From Mucilaginibacter aquatilis (lineage in GTDB: Bacteria > Bacteroidota > Bacteroidia > Sphingobacteriales > Sphingobacteriaceae): a DNA stretch of 64,000 nucleotides. Under the pieces are notes generated by a model that saw nothing but the letters and a program-made list of their open reading frames with translations, was not told the origin of the DNA and made no database searches. The translations under genes and the position numbers were made by a program. Positions within the stretch are counted from its first letter, which is position 1. The number at the start of each line of letters is the position of its first letter. Shown piece after piece: positions 45,358-53,941 of the stretch. The stretch is taken from NCBI RefSeq assembly GCF_009755275.1, contig NZ_WQLA01000006.1, positions 1 through 64,000 of the forward strand, written 5' to 3'.

Positions 45358-46770
45358 ATGAAGTCATTTGTTAAGTTTTATATCCTGGTTGTTGCATTAA
45401 TATTTGCCGCTTGTAATCAGCCTGTAAATAATAAACAGCAACAATCCCCATCATACCCGGGCGAGCAAAAGGCTAAAACCCTGGAACTACAAGAGAATTT
45501 TGAAACCGGATCAAAACCATCATATGCCACAGGGCGAGTGAAACTCCTGAGCGGAACGTGGTATTTAAAAGATGCTTTGATAGCCTCAACAGATAAAGAT
45601 GCTAAAGACGGCAACCAATCCGTACGTTTAAAAGGTAAAGGCGTTTTACGCATGGAGTTTGACGTAAACGGAGCATCAAAAGTAACTATTGAACATGCAG
45701 CCTACGGGGACAATAATGCTTCGGGCTGGCAACTTAAAATGTCGACAGATGGCGGCCAAACATTTACCCAAGTTGGTGCCGGCATGGTGGCTAATAAAGG
45801 CAACCTGCAAACTGTTACCTCCATTGTAAATCATAATGGTGCCGTACGTTTTGAAGTCTGCAAAAATTCGGGAGGTAACAATCGCATTAACATTGATAAC
45901 ATTACCATATACAGTTTCAATAACAATGCACCTGTGGGCACCACTACTCAAAGTGATACCACATTGCTTAAAGACAGTGCAGTTACCGGCGACAATACTA
46001 ATTTACTTTTAGGCAACCCCAGCAATGCCACCGCAAGTACATCAAACGCAAACAACTTTTTAATGGAAAAACCCTACTATACCATCAGCTATAATCGTAG
46101 CCGGGGTACACCAAACTGGGTAAGCTGGTATGTTGGTAAAGAGTGGCTTGGCAATACCCGCCGCAGTAATGATTTCAGGCCCGATGAAACTTTACCAAAG
46201 GGCTGGTACCGCGTACAAACATCAAGTTATCAGGGTAGCGGTTTTGAACGGGGACACAATTGCCCATCGGCCGATAGAGCCATCTCTGTAAAAGCCAACT
46301 CATCAACTTTTTTAATGACTAATATGATACCCCAGGCGCCGGCTAATAACCAGCACACGTGGGGAAACCTTGAAGGATACGAACGAATGCTGGTTAAGCA
46401 AGGCAACGAGGTTTATGTAATAATGGGCAGCTATGGTACCGGCGGCTATGGTACCAGCGGTTTTCATAACACTATTGATAAAGGGCGGGTAACTGTTCCG
46501 GCTTATATATGGAAGGTTATTGTAGTACTACCTAACGGTAATGATGATTTGATGCGCATTAATACGGCAACAAGGCTTATAGCGGTAATAACCCCTAATA
46601 ACAATAGTATTGATGCTAACTGGACGAAATATATAACAACCGTACGCGAAATTGAAAAGGCAACAGGGTACAACTTGCTGTCTAAGGTTCCTAAGAAAGT
46701 GCAGGATGTAATTGAAGTAAAGAGAGATAAAGGCATACTACCCGATGATGGTTACATAATGCGATTATAG
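45358..46770 (+). CDS. DNA/RNA non-specific endonuclease lipoprotein
   Basis: 470 residues. A lipobox (IFAAC, Cys19) follows the signal sequence. Residues about 45-200 form a beta-rich domain of the kind that binds carbohydrate or protein (GTWYLKDALIAS..), then the nuclease domain shows GFERGHNCPSADR (about 296-308; the DRGH-type motif with Glu for Asp) and NMIPQAPANNQHTWGNLE (metal-binding Asn). This is the NucA/endonuclease G superfamily. It is probably surface-exposed and digests extracellular nucleic acids. The inverted-repeat element directly upstream may affect its expression. Confidence 0.9.
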   Translation: MKSFVKFYILVVALIFAACNQPVNNKQQQSPSYPGEQKAKTLELQENFETGSKPSYATGRVKLLSGTWYLKDALIASTDKDAKDGNQSVRLKGKGVLRMEFDVNGASKVTIEHAAYGDNNASGWQLKMSTDGGQTFTQVGAGMVANKGNLQTVTSIVNHNGAVRFEVCKNSGGNNRINIDNITIYSFNNNAPVGTTTQSDTTLLKDSAVTGDNTNLLLGNPSNATASTSNANNFLMEKPYYTISYNRSRGTPNWVSWYVGKEWLGNTRRSNDFRPDETLPKGWYRVQTSSYQGSGFERGHNCPSADRAISVKANSSTFLMTNMIPQAPANNQHTWGNLEGYERMLVKQGNEVYVIMGSYGTGGYGTSGFHNTIDKGRVTVPAYIWKVIVVLPNGNDDLMRINTATRLIAVITPNNNSIDANWTKYITTVREIEKATGYNLLSKVPKKVQDVIEVKRDKGILPDDGYIMRL

Positions 46771-46840
46771 TATTTAGTTGTAGCTTATGTCAAACAAATG
46801 TAAAGTTGATTGAGTTGATTCTTTACCACATTGTACAATT

Positions 46841-47305
46841 ATGGCCAAAAGAATTTTCACACTCATGCTTTTTTACTGTTTTACATGCTTTTCGCTAAAC
46901 GCAAATAAAGCGGTTGACCCGTGCGATATGATTTGCGGAAAATGGCAGTCAGAGAAAAAAAACTGTATTGTTGAAGTAAGCCATGATGATGACGACTATG
47001 TTGCGCGTTTAGTTTGGTTTGACGATTCTGATGACCCATCAAAACCAATGGAATCGCGCGTAGACGTTAATAACCCTGATAAAAAGCTACGTAGCCGCAA
47101 ACTTGTTGGCATGAATGTGTTACAGGGCCTGGTTTATAAGTCTAAAACCAATAGCTGGGAAAACGGAATGATTTACGATGCACAAACCGGCAAAAAGTGG
47201 AATGCCGCTGCAAACCTAATAGCCCCGGGTAAACTTAAAGTAACCGGTTACTGGCACTTTAAATTTATTGGCCGCAGCATGATTTTTAATCGCGTATCCT
47301 CATAA
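46841..47305 (+). CDS. Secreted DUF2147 protein
   Basis: 154 residues with a signal peptide (LMLFYCFTCFSLNANKA). The DUF2147 pattern is clear: DMICGKWQSEKKNCIVEV, then LVGMNVLQGLVYKSKTNSWENGMIYDAQTGK is cut here, and LKVTGYWHFKFIGRSMIF. It is a periplasmic or secreted beta-barrel-like protein of unknown role. An acidic run (HDDDDY) is a small peculiarity. It converges on thioredoxin with 6 bases between stops. Confidence 0.87.
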   Translation: MAKRIFTLMLFYCFTCFSLNANKAVDPCDMICGKWQSEKKNCIVEVSHDDDDYVARLVWFDDSDDPSKPMESRVDVNNPDKKLRSRKLVGMNVLQGLVYKSKTNSWENGMIYDAQTGKKWNAAANLIAPGKLKVTGYWHFKFIGRSMIFNRVSS

Positions 47306-47311
47306 ATGCAA

Positions 47312-47608
47312 TCAGGCAAACTGCTCAATAATTTGCTTTAATTGCCCGGCTTGAACTACTCCACTCTGTCGCCATTTATTTTGCCCGTTTTTAAATAGTA
47401 TCAGCGTAGGCACTCCCTGTACATTATAAGCACTTGCTACCGAAGGGTTTTTATCAACATCTATCTTTACAATTTTTACCCTATCTCCCAGCTCGTCTTT
47501 TACCTGCTTTAAAATGGGGGCCATTGCCTTACACGGGCCACACCATTCAGCCGAAAAATCAATCAAAACCGGTTGCGGTGCATTTATTATATCTGAAAAG
47601 GTTGCCAT
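47312..47608 (-). CDS. trxA: Thioredoxin
   Basis: 98 residues. The active site is WCGPC (22-26) within [18 protein letters not shown], and the cis-Pro is in QGVPTLILF. It has no signal peptide, so it is a cytosolic disulfide reductase. It is a little shorter than E. coli TrxA. It may be one of several thioredoxins in the genome. Confidence 0.92.
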   Translation of the reverse strand: MATFSDIINAPQPVLIDFSAEWCGPCKAMAPILKQVKDELGDRVKIVKIDVDKNPSVASAYNVQGVPTLILFKNGQNKWRQSGVVQAGQLKQIIEQFA

Positions 47609-47721
47609 AACTTTAAGTATTTACAAGTTTAACAATATGCTTTAAAATACGTTTTACTCAGCCAGCATTAAACGTTATACTTAAAAAGCAATAATTATAT
47701 TTACCCAATTATACAGTAGCA

Positions 47722-48057
47722 ATGGATACATCAATATTTAAAAAATTCAGCGATATAACACCCAAACAAATGTCGCCCGGGTATATGGCGCAACTAATTC
47801 ACACCGAGGTTAACACACTTAACTTTCTTGAGGTTGAAGCGGGTGCAGTATCGGCCATACATACCCATCCTCATCATCAATGTGCATTTGTTTTAGAGGG
47901 CCAGTTTGAGCTTACCGTAAACGGACAACCGCAAATACTGGATGCTAATACATTTGCGGTTATACCCCCAAACGTACCACACGGAGGCCGGGCCATTACC
48001 AATTGCAAGCTGCTGGATATTTTTAGCCCCATAAGAGAAGATTTAAGAGATTTATAA
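47722..48057 (+). CDS. Cupin-domain protein
   Basis: 111 residues, a single cupin. Motif 1 IHTHPHHQCAFVLEGQFEL carries the His cluster, and motif 2 FAVIPPNVPHGGRA has the last metal His. It is cytosolic, with an unknown ligand; such small cupins often act in sugar or aromatic metabolism. It is followed by a 235-base AT-rich gap with nothing I can recognise. Confidence 0.87.
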   Translation: MDTSIFKKFSDITPKQMSPGYMAQLIHTEVNTLNFLEVEAGAVSAIHTHPHHQCAFVLEGQFELTVNGQPQILDANTFAVIPPNVPHGGRAITNCKLLDIFSPIREDLRDL

Positions 48058-48292
48058 AACCTCAGAAGAAATAAATAGGCCATATTTTCACACGACTACC
48101 TTACCGACCGGGCAAATTTTTTCAGGAGCGGCAATTATTTACCTTTCAAACCAATAAGCTATAATTCATCGGTTTATGAAAAGCAAATAAGTGCTAACTA
48201 CATCTAATAGTTGTAAAAAAGTTTTTGTAAAATTTGGAAGCACTATATCTTTTTAGCTAACTTAAGTTCACCTTAATTAATTTAACTAAAAG

Positions 48293-48508
48293 ATGGAACA
48301 AAACCCAAACATTGCTTCGTTGGGCTTTTATAGTGCCGATGGATTTTTTCAACCCTTAAAAGGGCTTAACACCAGTAATCTTGAATTTGTAAGCCGCTCG
48401 TTGTATGAGCTCGAAATGATGCTTGATGAAAACGTGCGCTCAGAGCGTTATGAAAAATGCGCACAAATACGAGATGAAATTATACGGCGAGCAATAAGCC
48501 GTACGTAA
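48293..48508 (+). CDS. Small protein with UVR-like motif
   Basis: 71 residues. The C-terminal half (LYELEMMLDENVRSERYEKC then AQIRDEIIRR) matches the UVR motif, a helical hairpin found in UvrB/UvrC and in ClpC-associated proteins that mediates protein contacts. The N-terminal part is unlike anything I recognise. It could be an adaptor. It has its own terminator. Confidence 0.7.
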   Translation: MEQNPNIASLGFYSADGFFQPLKGLNTSNLEFVSRSLYELEMMLDENVRSERYEKCAQIRDEIIRRAISRT

Positions 48509-48531
48509 TTCTAAAGTATCTTTTAACAAAA

Positions 48532-48567
48532 AAGCAGCCGAAATATATAAAACGGCTGTTTTTTTTT
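48532..48567 (+). terminator. Terminator after the UVR-motif gene
   Basis: A CAGCCG/CGGCTG stem with a 12-base AT-rich loop followed by a run of nine T residues. Confidence 0.8.
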
Positions 48568-48576
48568 GCTTTGCCG

Positions 48577-48882
48577 CTAACCAGCAAGCGCTTCATAAAT
48601 TTCGGCAGTTAGCAAACCACTGCCTCCGCCATAATGCTGTATGATTTTAGTAGCAGGGCGATGGGCTAAAAAATAAGCCCTTAAATTATCTTCCGAATCA
48701 CTGCTGATTCCGTTACACAACAAAATAAGGTCAAATACTTCATGGTCAAACGCCTGAACGGCTTCCTTATCGGTAACAGCACCTTTGCCCTCCCAGGCAT
48801 CATTGGCGTTTATAAGCCGTACAACTGTCTCTAATATCTCTTGGTTGCGGCCTACGGCGAGTATTTTAACCTTTTCGTTCAT
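48577..48882 (-). CDS. Degenerate receiver-like protein
   Basis: 101 residues. The pattern VKILAVGRNQEILETVVRLI, AFDHEVFDLILLCNGISS and KIIQHYGGGSGLL follows a response-regulator receiver fold, but the acidic pocket (usually DD) reads GRN and the phosphorylated Asp position reads Cys in LILLCNG. It is therefore probably not phosphorylated. The function is unknown. It starts 8 bases left of the shifted end of the pirin gene and may share its transcript. Confidence 0.65.
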   Translation of the reverse strand: MNEKVKILAVGRNQEILETVVRLINANDAWEGKGAVTDKEAVQAFDHEVFDLILLCNGISSDSEDNLRAYFLAHRPATKIIQHYGGGSGLLTAEIYEALAG

Positions 48883-48889
48883 GTTTTTT

Positions 48890-49608
48890 TTAAAATATCA
48901 TAGGCACTTCCATCAGCAAAAATTCGGCATCACTATCGGCTGTAATATAAAGTTCATCTACTCCCAAATGCCAAAGCCATCTCGTGTATTCAGCTGCTGC
49001 TGGTTTATGCTTATATCACCGTTTAATACAAAAGCATATACGCCATTGTTTTTACCTCCTTTTATTGTGTAGTTGGTGGCAACACCTTTATCAAATTTAC
49101 CCATATGAAACCAGGCATTTTGGTATATCCAAATACCTTCGTCGTCTTTATTAGGTGAAAGCACCTGCTGTAACCGATTGTGGCGGTCGTTAAGGTTTAA
49201 TGTTAACTGATCGTAGCGCGGCTCAACATTCTTTTGATTCGGATAAATCCATATTTGCAAAAACTTTACCTGCTGGTTTTCGTGTGCATTTTTCTCGCTA
49301 TGATAAATACCTGTACCCGCACTCATGGCCTGAATATCACCTTTACGGATAATTGCGGTATTACCCATGCTATCCTGGTGCTCTAAATCGCCATCTAACG
49401 GAATAGAAATAATTTCCATGTTATCATGCGGGTGACGGCCAAAGCCCATACCTCCGCTCACCGTATCATCATTTAATACGCGCAGCGCACCAAAATTCAT
49501 TGCCTGAGGGTTGTAATAACCGCCAAAGCTAAAGGTGTGAAAACTGTTTAACCAACCATGATTGGCATGGCCGCGCTGATTTGCTTTATGTAAGATAGTG
49601 TTTGACAT
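48890..49608 (-). pseudogene. Pirin-family gene with a one-base frameshift near the 3' end
   Basis: The frame from the ATG at 49608 encodes 216 residues of a short pirin (FGRHPHDNMEIISIPL and MSAGTGIYHSEKN carry the metal ligands) and stops at TAG 48958-48960 after GFGIWE. Directly after, in the next frame, the sequence continues as VDELYITADSDAEFLLMEVP and ends at TAA 48890-48892, exactly as a pirin should end. The total length 719 is one base short of 240 codons, so a single base is missing near 48961-48966, next to a run of three G residues. The catalytic domain is intact, so the product may still work. It may also be a sequencing error. Confidence 0.8.
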
Positions 49609-49763
49609 GACTGTTTGTAATTAATATAACAAAGTTAGCTGCCCTGCCCCACCGCGCACTTAATGTAGGTTAAGAAATTTGATTCACAAAAAAAGGAGGC
49701 AATGCCTACTTAAACCCGTGTTATACATAGCTACTATTGCATAGCAACAATGGCTTACCTAGA

Positions 49764-50141
49764 TTACAATACGTGCTGAGCAAGTATCTTTTGCAGGTCG
49801 TAAATATTTACCTGTTTGTTAAACTTTTTGGTTATGCTGGCTGCAGACTCGCCCGATACCCAAATGTTAAGCTCGGCATCTAAATCAAGGTGACCGGCCG
49901 TGGTTATGCTGAACCTTGAAATGCTTTTATAAGCTATTGACATGTACTCTACTTTGCTGCCGGTAATGCCTTGCTTATCTACCAGTATTAAACGTTTGTT
50001 GGTGAAGATGAAAACGTCGCGTATCAGTTTAAAGCCAATTTCAATGGCTTCGCCTTCAGCTAATAAATGTGCATAATCTTTGGTTAGTTCGGCTTCGTTA
50101 GCCACACCTGCGTTGCCAAGCAACTTAGAAAATAAACTCAT
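49764..50141 (-). CDS. Bacterial PH-domain protein
   Basis: 125 residues. LLAEGEAIEIGFKLIRDVFIF, TNKRLILVDKQGITGSKVEYMSIAYKSISRF is cut here, and LDLDAELNIWVSGE are the strands of the bacterial pleckstrin-homology domain (bPH, PF08000). A C-terminal helix follows (NIYDLQKILAQHVL). It is cytosolic with no known partner. The 239 bases upstream hold no gene I can see. Confidence 0.85.
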   Translation of the reverse strand: MSLFSKLLGNAGVANEAELTKDYAHLLAEGEAIEIGFKLIRDVFIFTNKRLILVDKQGITGSKVEYMSIAYKSISRFSITTAGHLDLDAELNIWVSGESAASITKKFNKQVNIYDLQKILAQHVL

Positions 50142-50380
50142 GATGGTTTTAGATTGAGTGTTTTAAATAATTGCTTAAATATATCAATTAAAAGACAAGT
50201 GACTGTCTTTTTAAAAGAATTATAGCCTGATGAAGTATTGTTTATTGTAAGTGTGTTGTACTGCAATGTCAGCCAAATAAGTCATCTAGCTGCATAAAAG
50301 ATTGGTTAAATACTATGACGCAGCGTTTGTAGGTAGCAACTGGTTGCTTAATTGCCTTTTATGATTTATTTTGGCGGAGT

Positions 50381-51352
50381 ATGATTTTTCAACGCTCATC
50401 TGCCTTTGGTTTATATGTCAGGCTTATTGCTTTTAGCAGCATATTGTTCTCCTGTAATCAAAAGCCACCTAGGGATATAGCGGTACAAGGCACCTCTCCT
50501 GATAGCGAACACCAACGCGTAAGCTTTAAGCCTGTTGAAGGCATTGCCTATACCGAAATACGGCGTGAGTATGAAAACGGTGTTGGCTTTAACCCGCTTG
50601 GCTATCATTTACAACCCGAATGGAAAGTAACCTTTTTACCTGGTAAAGATTCGGTGCGCATATTTAGCCCGGTACTTGGGCGTTTTATAGTAAACGAGGT
50701 AATTTATGATCATGACTCGGTTGTAAACGTTGCACACTCATGGTTGAAGGTTAAATTACTTCACCCTGATAGCTTAAAATTCCAGGTACTTTATGTGCGC
50801 AATAAACGCATTATGGATACAACCGGGCAAATCTTCATGACGCTTTACAGTAATAAATATATAAAGGATAAACTTAAAACTACCGTAGAAGACCTACAAA
50901 AGCCGCCCCGCCGCGATAGTGTTTACATTAAAAACCTGGTGAGGCAATCATTAGCCCAGGTTACCAAAAAAGCTTTTGCCGCTACCGAGCCGGTTACTTT
51001 AACCAGCAAGGTTCCGCAGGTAAAAATAAAGCGGCAGGTACTATCACGTGATAATGCGCTTAAAGATGCTACCGTAGCCGATAACTACCTTTTGCCTACG
51101 TTTGATATTGAAATTCATAAAGCATATGCTAATTTCAACCACTCTATGCAGTTGATAGTTGATCAAAACGGTAAGCTTATATTTGATAAACCGACCGTTT
51201 TACTATATGACGAAGTTGAGAACCGAAAAAAAGTAATGAAAGGTGTTGTTGATGGCTACCTTACCTACTATATAACCACTACTCCGGGCAAAACTTTAGG
51301 CTTGGCTCACCCCAGCTTTATAAGGGTAAATGTAAAAGGCATTCAAGATTAG
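50381..51352 (+). CDS. Hypothetical lipoprotein
   Basis: 323 residues with a signal sequence and lipobox (ILFSC, Cys25). A beta-rich middle (YHLQPEWKVTFLPGKDSVRI) and a second half with repeated strands (FDIEIHKAYANFNHSMQLIV) follow. I do not recognise a domain. The thioesterase gene starts 8 bases after its stop, so the two are probably co-transcribed. It is presumably in the outer membrane or periplasm. Confidence 0.65.
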   Translation: MIFQRSSAFGLYVRLIAFSSILFSCNQKPPRDIAVQGTSPDSEHQRVSFKPVEGIAYTEIRREYENGVGFNPLGYHLQPEWKVTFLPGKDSVRIFSPVLGRFIVNEVIYDHDSVVNVAHSWLKVKLLHPDSLKFQVLYVRNKRIMDTTGQIFMTLYSNKYIKDKLKTTVEDLQKPPRRDSVYIKNLVRQSLAQVTKKAFAATEPVTLTSKVPQVKIKRQVLSRDNALKDATVADNYLLPTFDIEIHKAYANFNHSMQLIVDQNGKLIFDKPTVLLYDEVENRKKVMKGVVDGYLTYYITTTPGKTLGLAHPSFIRVNVKGIQD

Positions 51353-51360
51353 TTTGAGCA

Positions 51361-51918
51361 ATGGAAGATTATAAAACTGTACAGTATTCACAAACTACTT
51401 TAACGGAATTAATGATACCTTCCTACTCCAACTTTGGCGGCAAGGTACACGGAGGCATCATATTAGGATTGATGGATAAGGTTGCGTACGCCTGCGCAGC
51501 CAAACATGCCGGTAATTACTGCGTTACCGTTTCTATCGATACTGTTAACTTTTTAGCACCTGTTGAAGTTGGTGAATTGGTTTCGCTGCTGGCCTCGGTT
51601 AATTACGTTGGCAATTCATCTATGGTAATTGGTATACGCGTACAAACCGAAAACGTTCGTACGAAAGAAGTTAAGCATACCAATTCCAGTTACTTTACTA
51701 TGGTTGCCATGGGCGATGATCATAAACCGGCCCCAGTTCCGGGTTTAATTTTAAGGTCGCCGGTGGAAATTAAACGCTTTTACGAAGCATACCACCGTAA
51801 AGAGCTAACAAGATACTACAACAGTGAGCAGGCACGTATAAAAAACGATGCAGAAATTGAAGAAGCCTTGAAACTCATCAGCAATGAACGTTGCAGAATA
51901 GAGCTGGATAATAATTAG
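51361..51918 (+). CDS. Hotdog-fold acyl-CoA thioesterase
   Basis: 185 residues. The hotdog core NFGGKVHGGIILGLMDKVAYAC (cut to the first 20), VSIDTVNFLAPVEVGELVSL and YFTMVAMGDDHKPAPVPGL match the YciA/ACOT-type family of acyl-CoA hydrolases. The length fits one hotdog domain plus a helical tail. It is cytosolic. It is probably co-transcribed with the lipoprotein gene before it. Confidence 0.88.
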   Translation: MEDYKTVQYSQTTLTELMIPSYSNFGGKVHGGIILGLMDKVAYACAAKHAGNYCVTVSIDTVNFLAPVEVGELVSLLASVNYVGNSSMVIGIRVQTENVRTKEVKHTNSSYFTMVAMGDDHKPAPVPGLILRSPVEIKRFYEAYHRKELTRYYNSEQARIKNDAEIEEALKLISNERCRIELDNN

Positions 51919-51950
51919 CCTAACGAATAATTTGTATATTATTACATACA

Positions 51951-51978
51951 AAAAAAGCGGCTCTAAAGCCGCTTTTTT
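51951..51978. terminator. Bidirectional terminator
   Basis: A perfect 12-bp stem (AAAAAAGCGGCT / AGCCGCTTTTTT) with a CTAA loop, lying between the thioesterase gene and the leftward small membrane gene. Confidence 0.9.
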
Positions 51979-51997
51979 ATTTTTAATTACTTAGCTA

Positions 51998-52162
51998 TTA
52001 AATAGTTGTAGTTGATGATGGCCCTCTAAACATACCCAACACCAATGATATAACTGCTAATACGATTAATATGTGTACTAAACCGCTTACTGAATAAGCA
52101 AATACGCTGATCGCCCAACCTATTACCAGGATAACTGCGATGATATACAATAGTGATCTCAT
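51998..52162 (-). CDS. 54-residue membrane protein, lmo0937/DUF5670-like
   Basis: ATG at 52160-52162, TAA at 51998-52000. The product MRSLLYIIAVILVIGWAISV begins a two-helix membrane protein (first helix 4-22, second about 27-43), with GLVHILIVLAVISLVLGMF between and a short SSTTT end. This two-helix pattern, and the terminal polar tail, match the lmo0937-type small membrane proteins that are common in bacteria and often stress-linked. The function is unknown. Confidence 0.75.
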   Translation of the reverse strand: MRSLLYIIAVILVIGWAISVFAYSVSGLVHILIVLAVISLVLGMFRGPSSTTTI

Positions 52163-52258
52163 AGTGAATGTTTTTTAGTTAAATGTTACTTAACTATATT
52201 CAAAATCGTGCCATTCACTGCCTCACTTAAAAATTTTCAATAAAATCTTAACCCTATT

Positions 52259-52648
52259 TTACATAGTTTCAATACTATCAGGGTGCCGTGGTTTCCACCA
52301 TATATAGTAATACAGCAAACAAATCAGGCCCAACAAAAATGGCACTAAAGCTAAATGCTTAAAGGTTACTCCAGCAAAAACCATCAACTCATCAAAGTGC
52401 AAAAACTCGCTTATCATCCAATAGGAGTTAGCACTTATCCAAAAAGCAATAGCCAGGTTATGGCAAAGCTCCGAAACTAACTGACGGGTATTGTAAGCAA
52501 TGAGTATAGCAATTAAAAGGGTAGGAAAAATCATTACTAAACCAAGAGGTTTCCAAATAAGGCACCAGCCTATATCTTTCAACAACCAAAAAACAATGTG
52601 CAAATTTTCCATTTTGCGATACCTGAGCGGAATGCTATACTGAGCCAT
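52259..52648 (-). CDS. Hypothetical membrane protein
   Basis: 129 residues, or 117 from an internal ATG at 52612. Three or four hydrophobic helices (about 29-50, 63-80, 88-115) and several Trp residues (FWLLKDIGWCLIWKPLG) are seen. No domain is recognised. It is divergent from the GT87 gene. Confidence 0.65.
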   Translation of the reverse strand: MAQYSIPLRYRKMENLHIVFWLLKDIGWCLIWKPLGLVMIFPTLLIAILIAYNTRQLVSELCHNLAIAFWISANSYWMISEFLHFDELMVFAGVTFKHLALVPFLLGLICLLYYYIWWKPRHPDSIETM

Positions 52649-52740
52649 GTGCCTAAAATAAAAAGAAATGATGAACTTTAACCCACTTCAATTTATTGCG
52701 CAATGCTGCTGCAACTGACTAAAAAGGCCAACTAAAACTT

Positions 52741-52748
52741 TATATTTG
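52741..52748 (+). promoter_or_regulatory. -7 box of the three-gene glycosyl block
   Basis: TATATTTG, a full TAnnTTTG match, 26 bases before the ATG at 52775. No good -33 TTTG is visible at the expected distance. Confidence 0.55.
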
Positions 52749-52774
52749 TAACAAATTAATGACGGCAACCCTTA

Positions 52775-53941
52775 ATGTCTAAACTTGTAAAGCTGTTTAC
52801 CAACCGTATTTTTGTTACCATACTTTGGTTTGCACTCAGCTTTTTTGCTATCCTTAAACAGGTACTGCACCAGCACATTAACAATTACTATATTTACAAA
52901 TACACGTTTGTAAACCTGGTACACCGCGTTAACTTATACATACCGCAACCCCAATACTTTTTAGATACCAACCATTACGGGCCACTATTTGCGCTGGTTA
53001 TTGCCCCTTTTACACTCTTGCCCGATGGCGTTGGTGCGATACTGTGGGTTATGGTAAACGCATGGGCGCTTTATGCCGTTATTGTTCGTTTGCCACTTAC
53101 GGCCATGCAACGCACAGCGGTATTGCTGATTTGCGCTCATGAACTCATGACATCGTCATTCAATGTGCAGTTTAACCCAATGATGGCGGCTTTCATTGCA
53201 CTCAGCTATATACTTATAGAGCGTAAACAAGATTTTTGGGCAGCGCTGGTTATTGTGGCCGGCACTTACATAAAACTATATGGTGTGGTAGGTCTGGCTT
53301 TTTTCTTCTTTTCCGAACATAAAATTAAGCTCATACTATCACTCCTGTTTTGGGGTGTGGTATTGTTTGTGCTCCCTATGCCGTTTTCATCACCATCATT
53401 TGTAATTCAAAGTTATTATGATTGGTACACGAGCCTGGTTGAAAAAAACATGCAAAATGCGGGCTCAACCATGCAAGACATATGCGTAATGGGCATGATC
53501 AGGCGCATATTCAACTACCCGCAACTATCAAACTTACTGGTAATGCTGCCTGCATTAATACTGTTTGGGTTAGCTTATTTAAGGTTCAATAGCTTTAAGC
53601 AAACCTCCTTTCAGTTGCTTGTGCTGGCATCTACCTTAATATTCACGGTTATTTTCAGTACCGGGTCTGAGTCGCCCACGTATATCATTGCCTTTGTAGG
53701 GGTTGCCATATGGTACGTTAATCTTGATAGGCCGGTAACCAAATTTGAGATCGGCTTGTTAATTTTTGCTTTAATTATAACCAGCTTGTCACCGTCTGAC
53801 TTATTTCCAAAATACATCAATAAAACCTATATAAAACCATATGCACTTAAGGCTTTACCTTGCTTTGTGATATGGTTAAAAATTGTGTACGAGAGTTTAA
53901 CCCGTGATTTTAGCCGCAAACCGGTTTACGTAGGTCAATAA
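52775..53941 (+). CDS. GT87-type membrane glycosyltransferase
   Basis: 388 residues with about nine membrane helices. The motif region YGPLFALVIAPFTLLPDGVG and FNPMMAAFIALSYILIERKQ match the GT87 (DUF2029) family of polyprenyl-phosphate-sugar-using mannosyltransferases. It acts in the inner membrane. It is first of three overlapping genes (a GT2 and a polysaccharide deacetylase follow), so it probably works on one envelope glycan or glycolipid. The GT2 ATG overlaps its stop by 1 base. Confidence 0.8.
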   Translation: MSKLVKLFTNRIFVTILWFALSFFAILKQVLHQHINNYYIYKYTFVNLVHRVNLYIPQPQYFLDTNHYGPLFALVIAPFTLLPDGVGAILWVMVNAWALYAVIVRLPLTAMQRTAVLLICAHELMTSSFNVQFNPMMAAFIALSYILIERKQDFWAALVIVAGTYIKLYGVVGLAFFFFSEHKIKLILSLLFWGVVLFVLPMPFSSPSFVIQSYYDWYTSLVEKNMQNAGSTMQDICVMGMIRRIFNYPQLSNLLVMLPALILFGLAYLRFNSFKQTSFQLLVLASTLIFTVIFSTGSESPTYIIAFVGVAIWYVNLDRPVTKFEIGLLIFALIITSLSPSDLFPKYINKTYIKPYALKALPCFVIWLKIVYESLTRDFSRKPVYVGQ

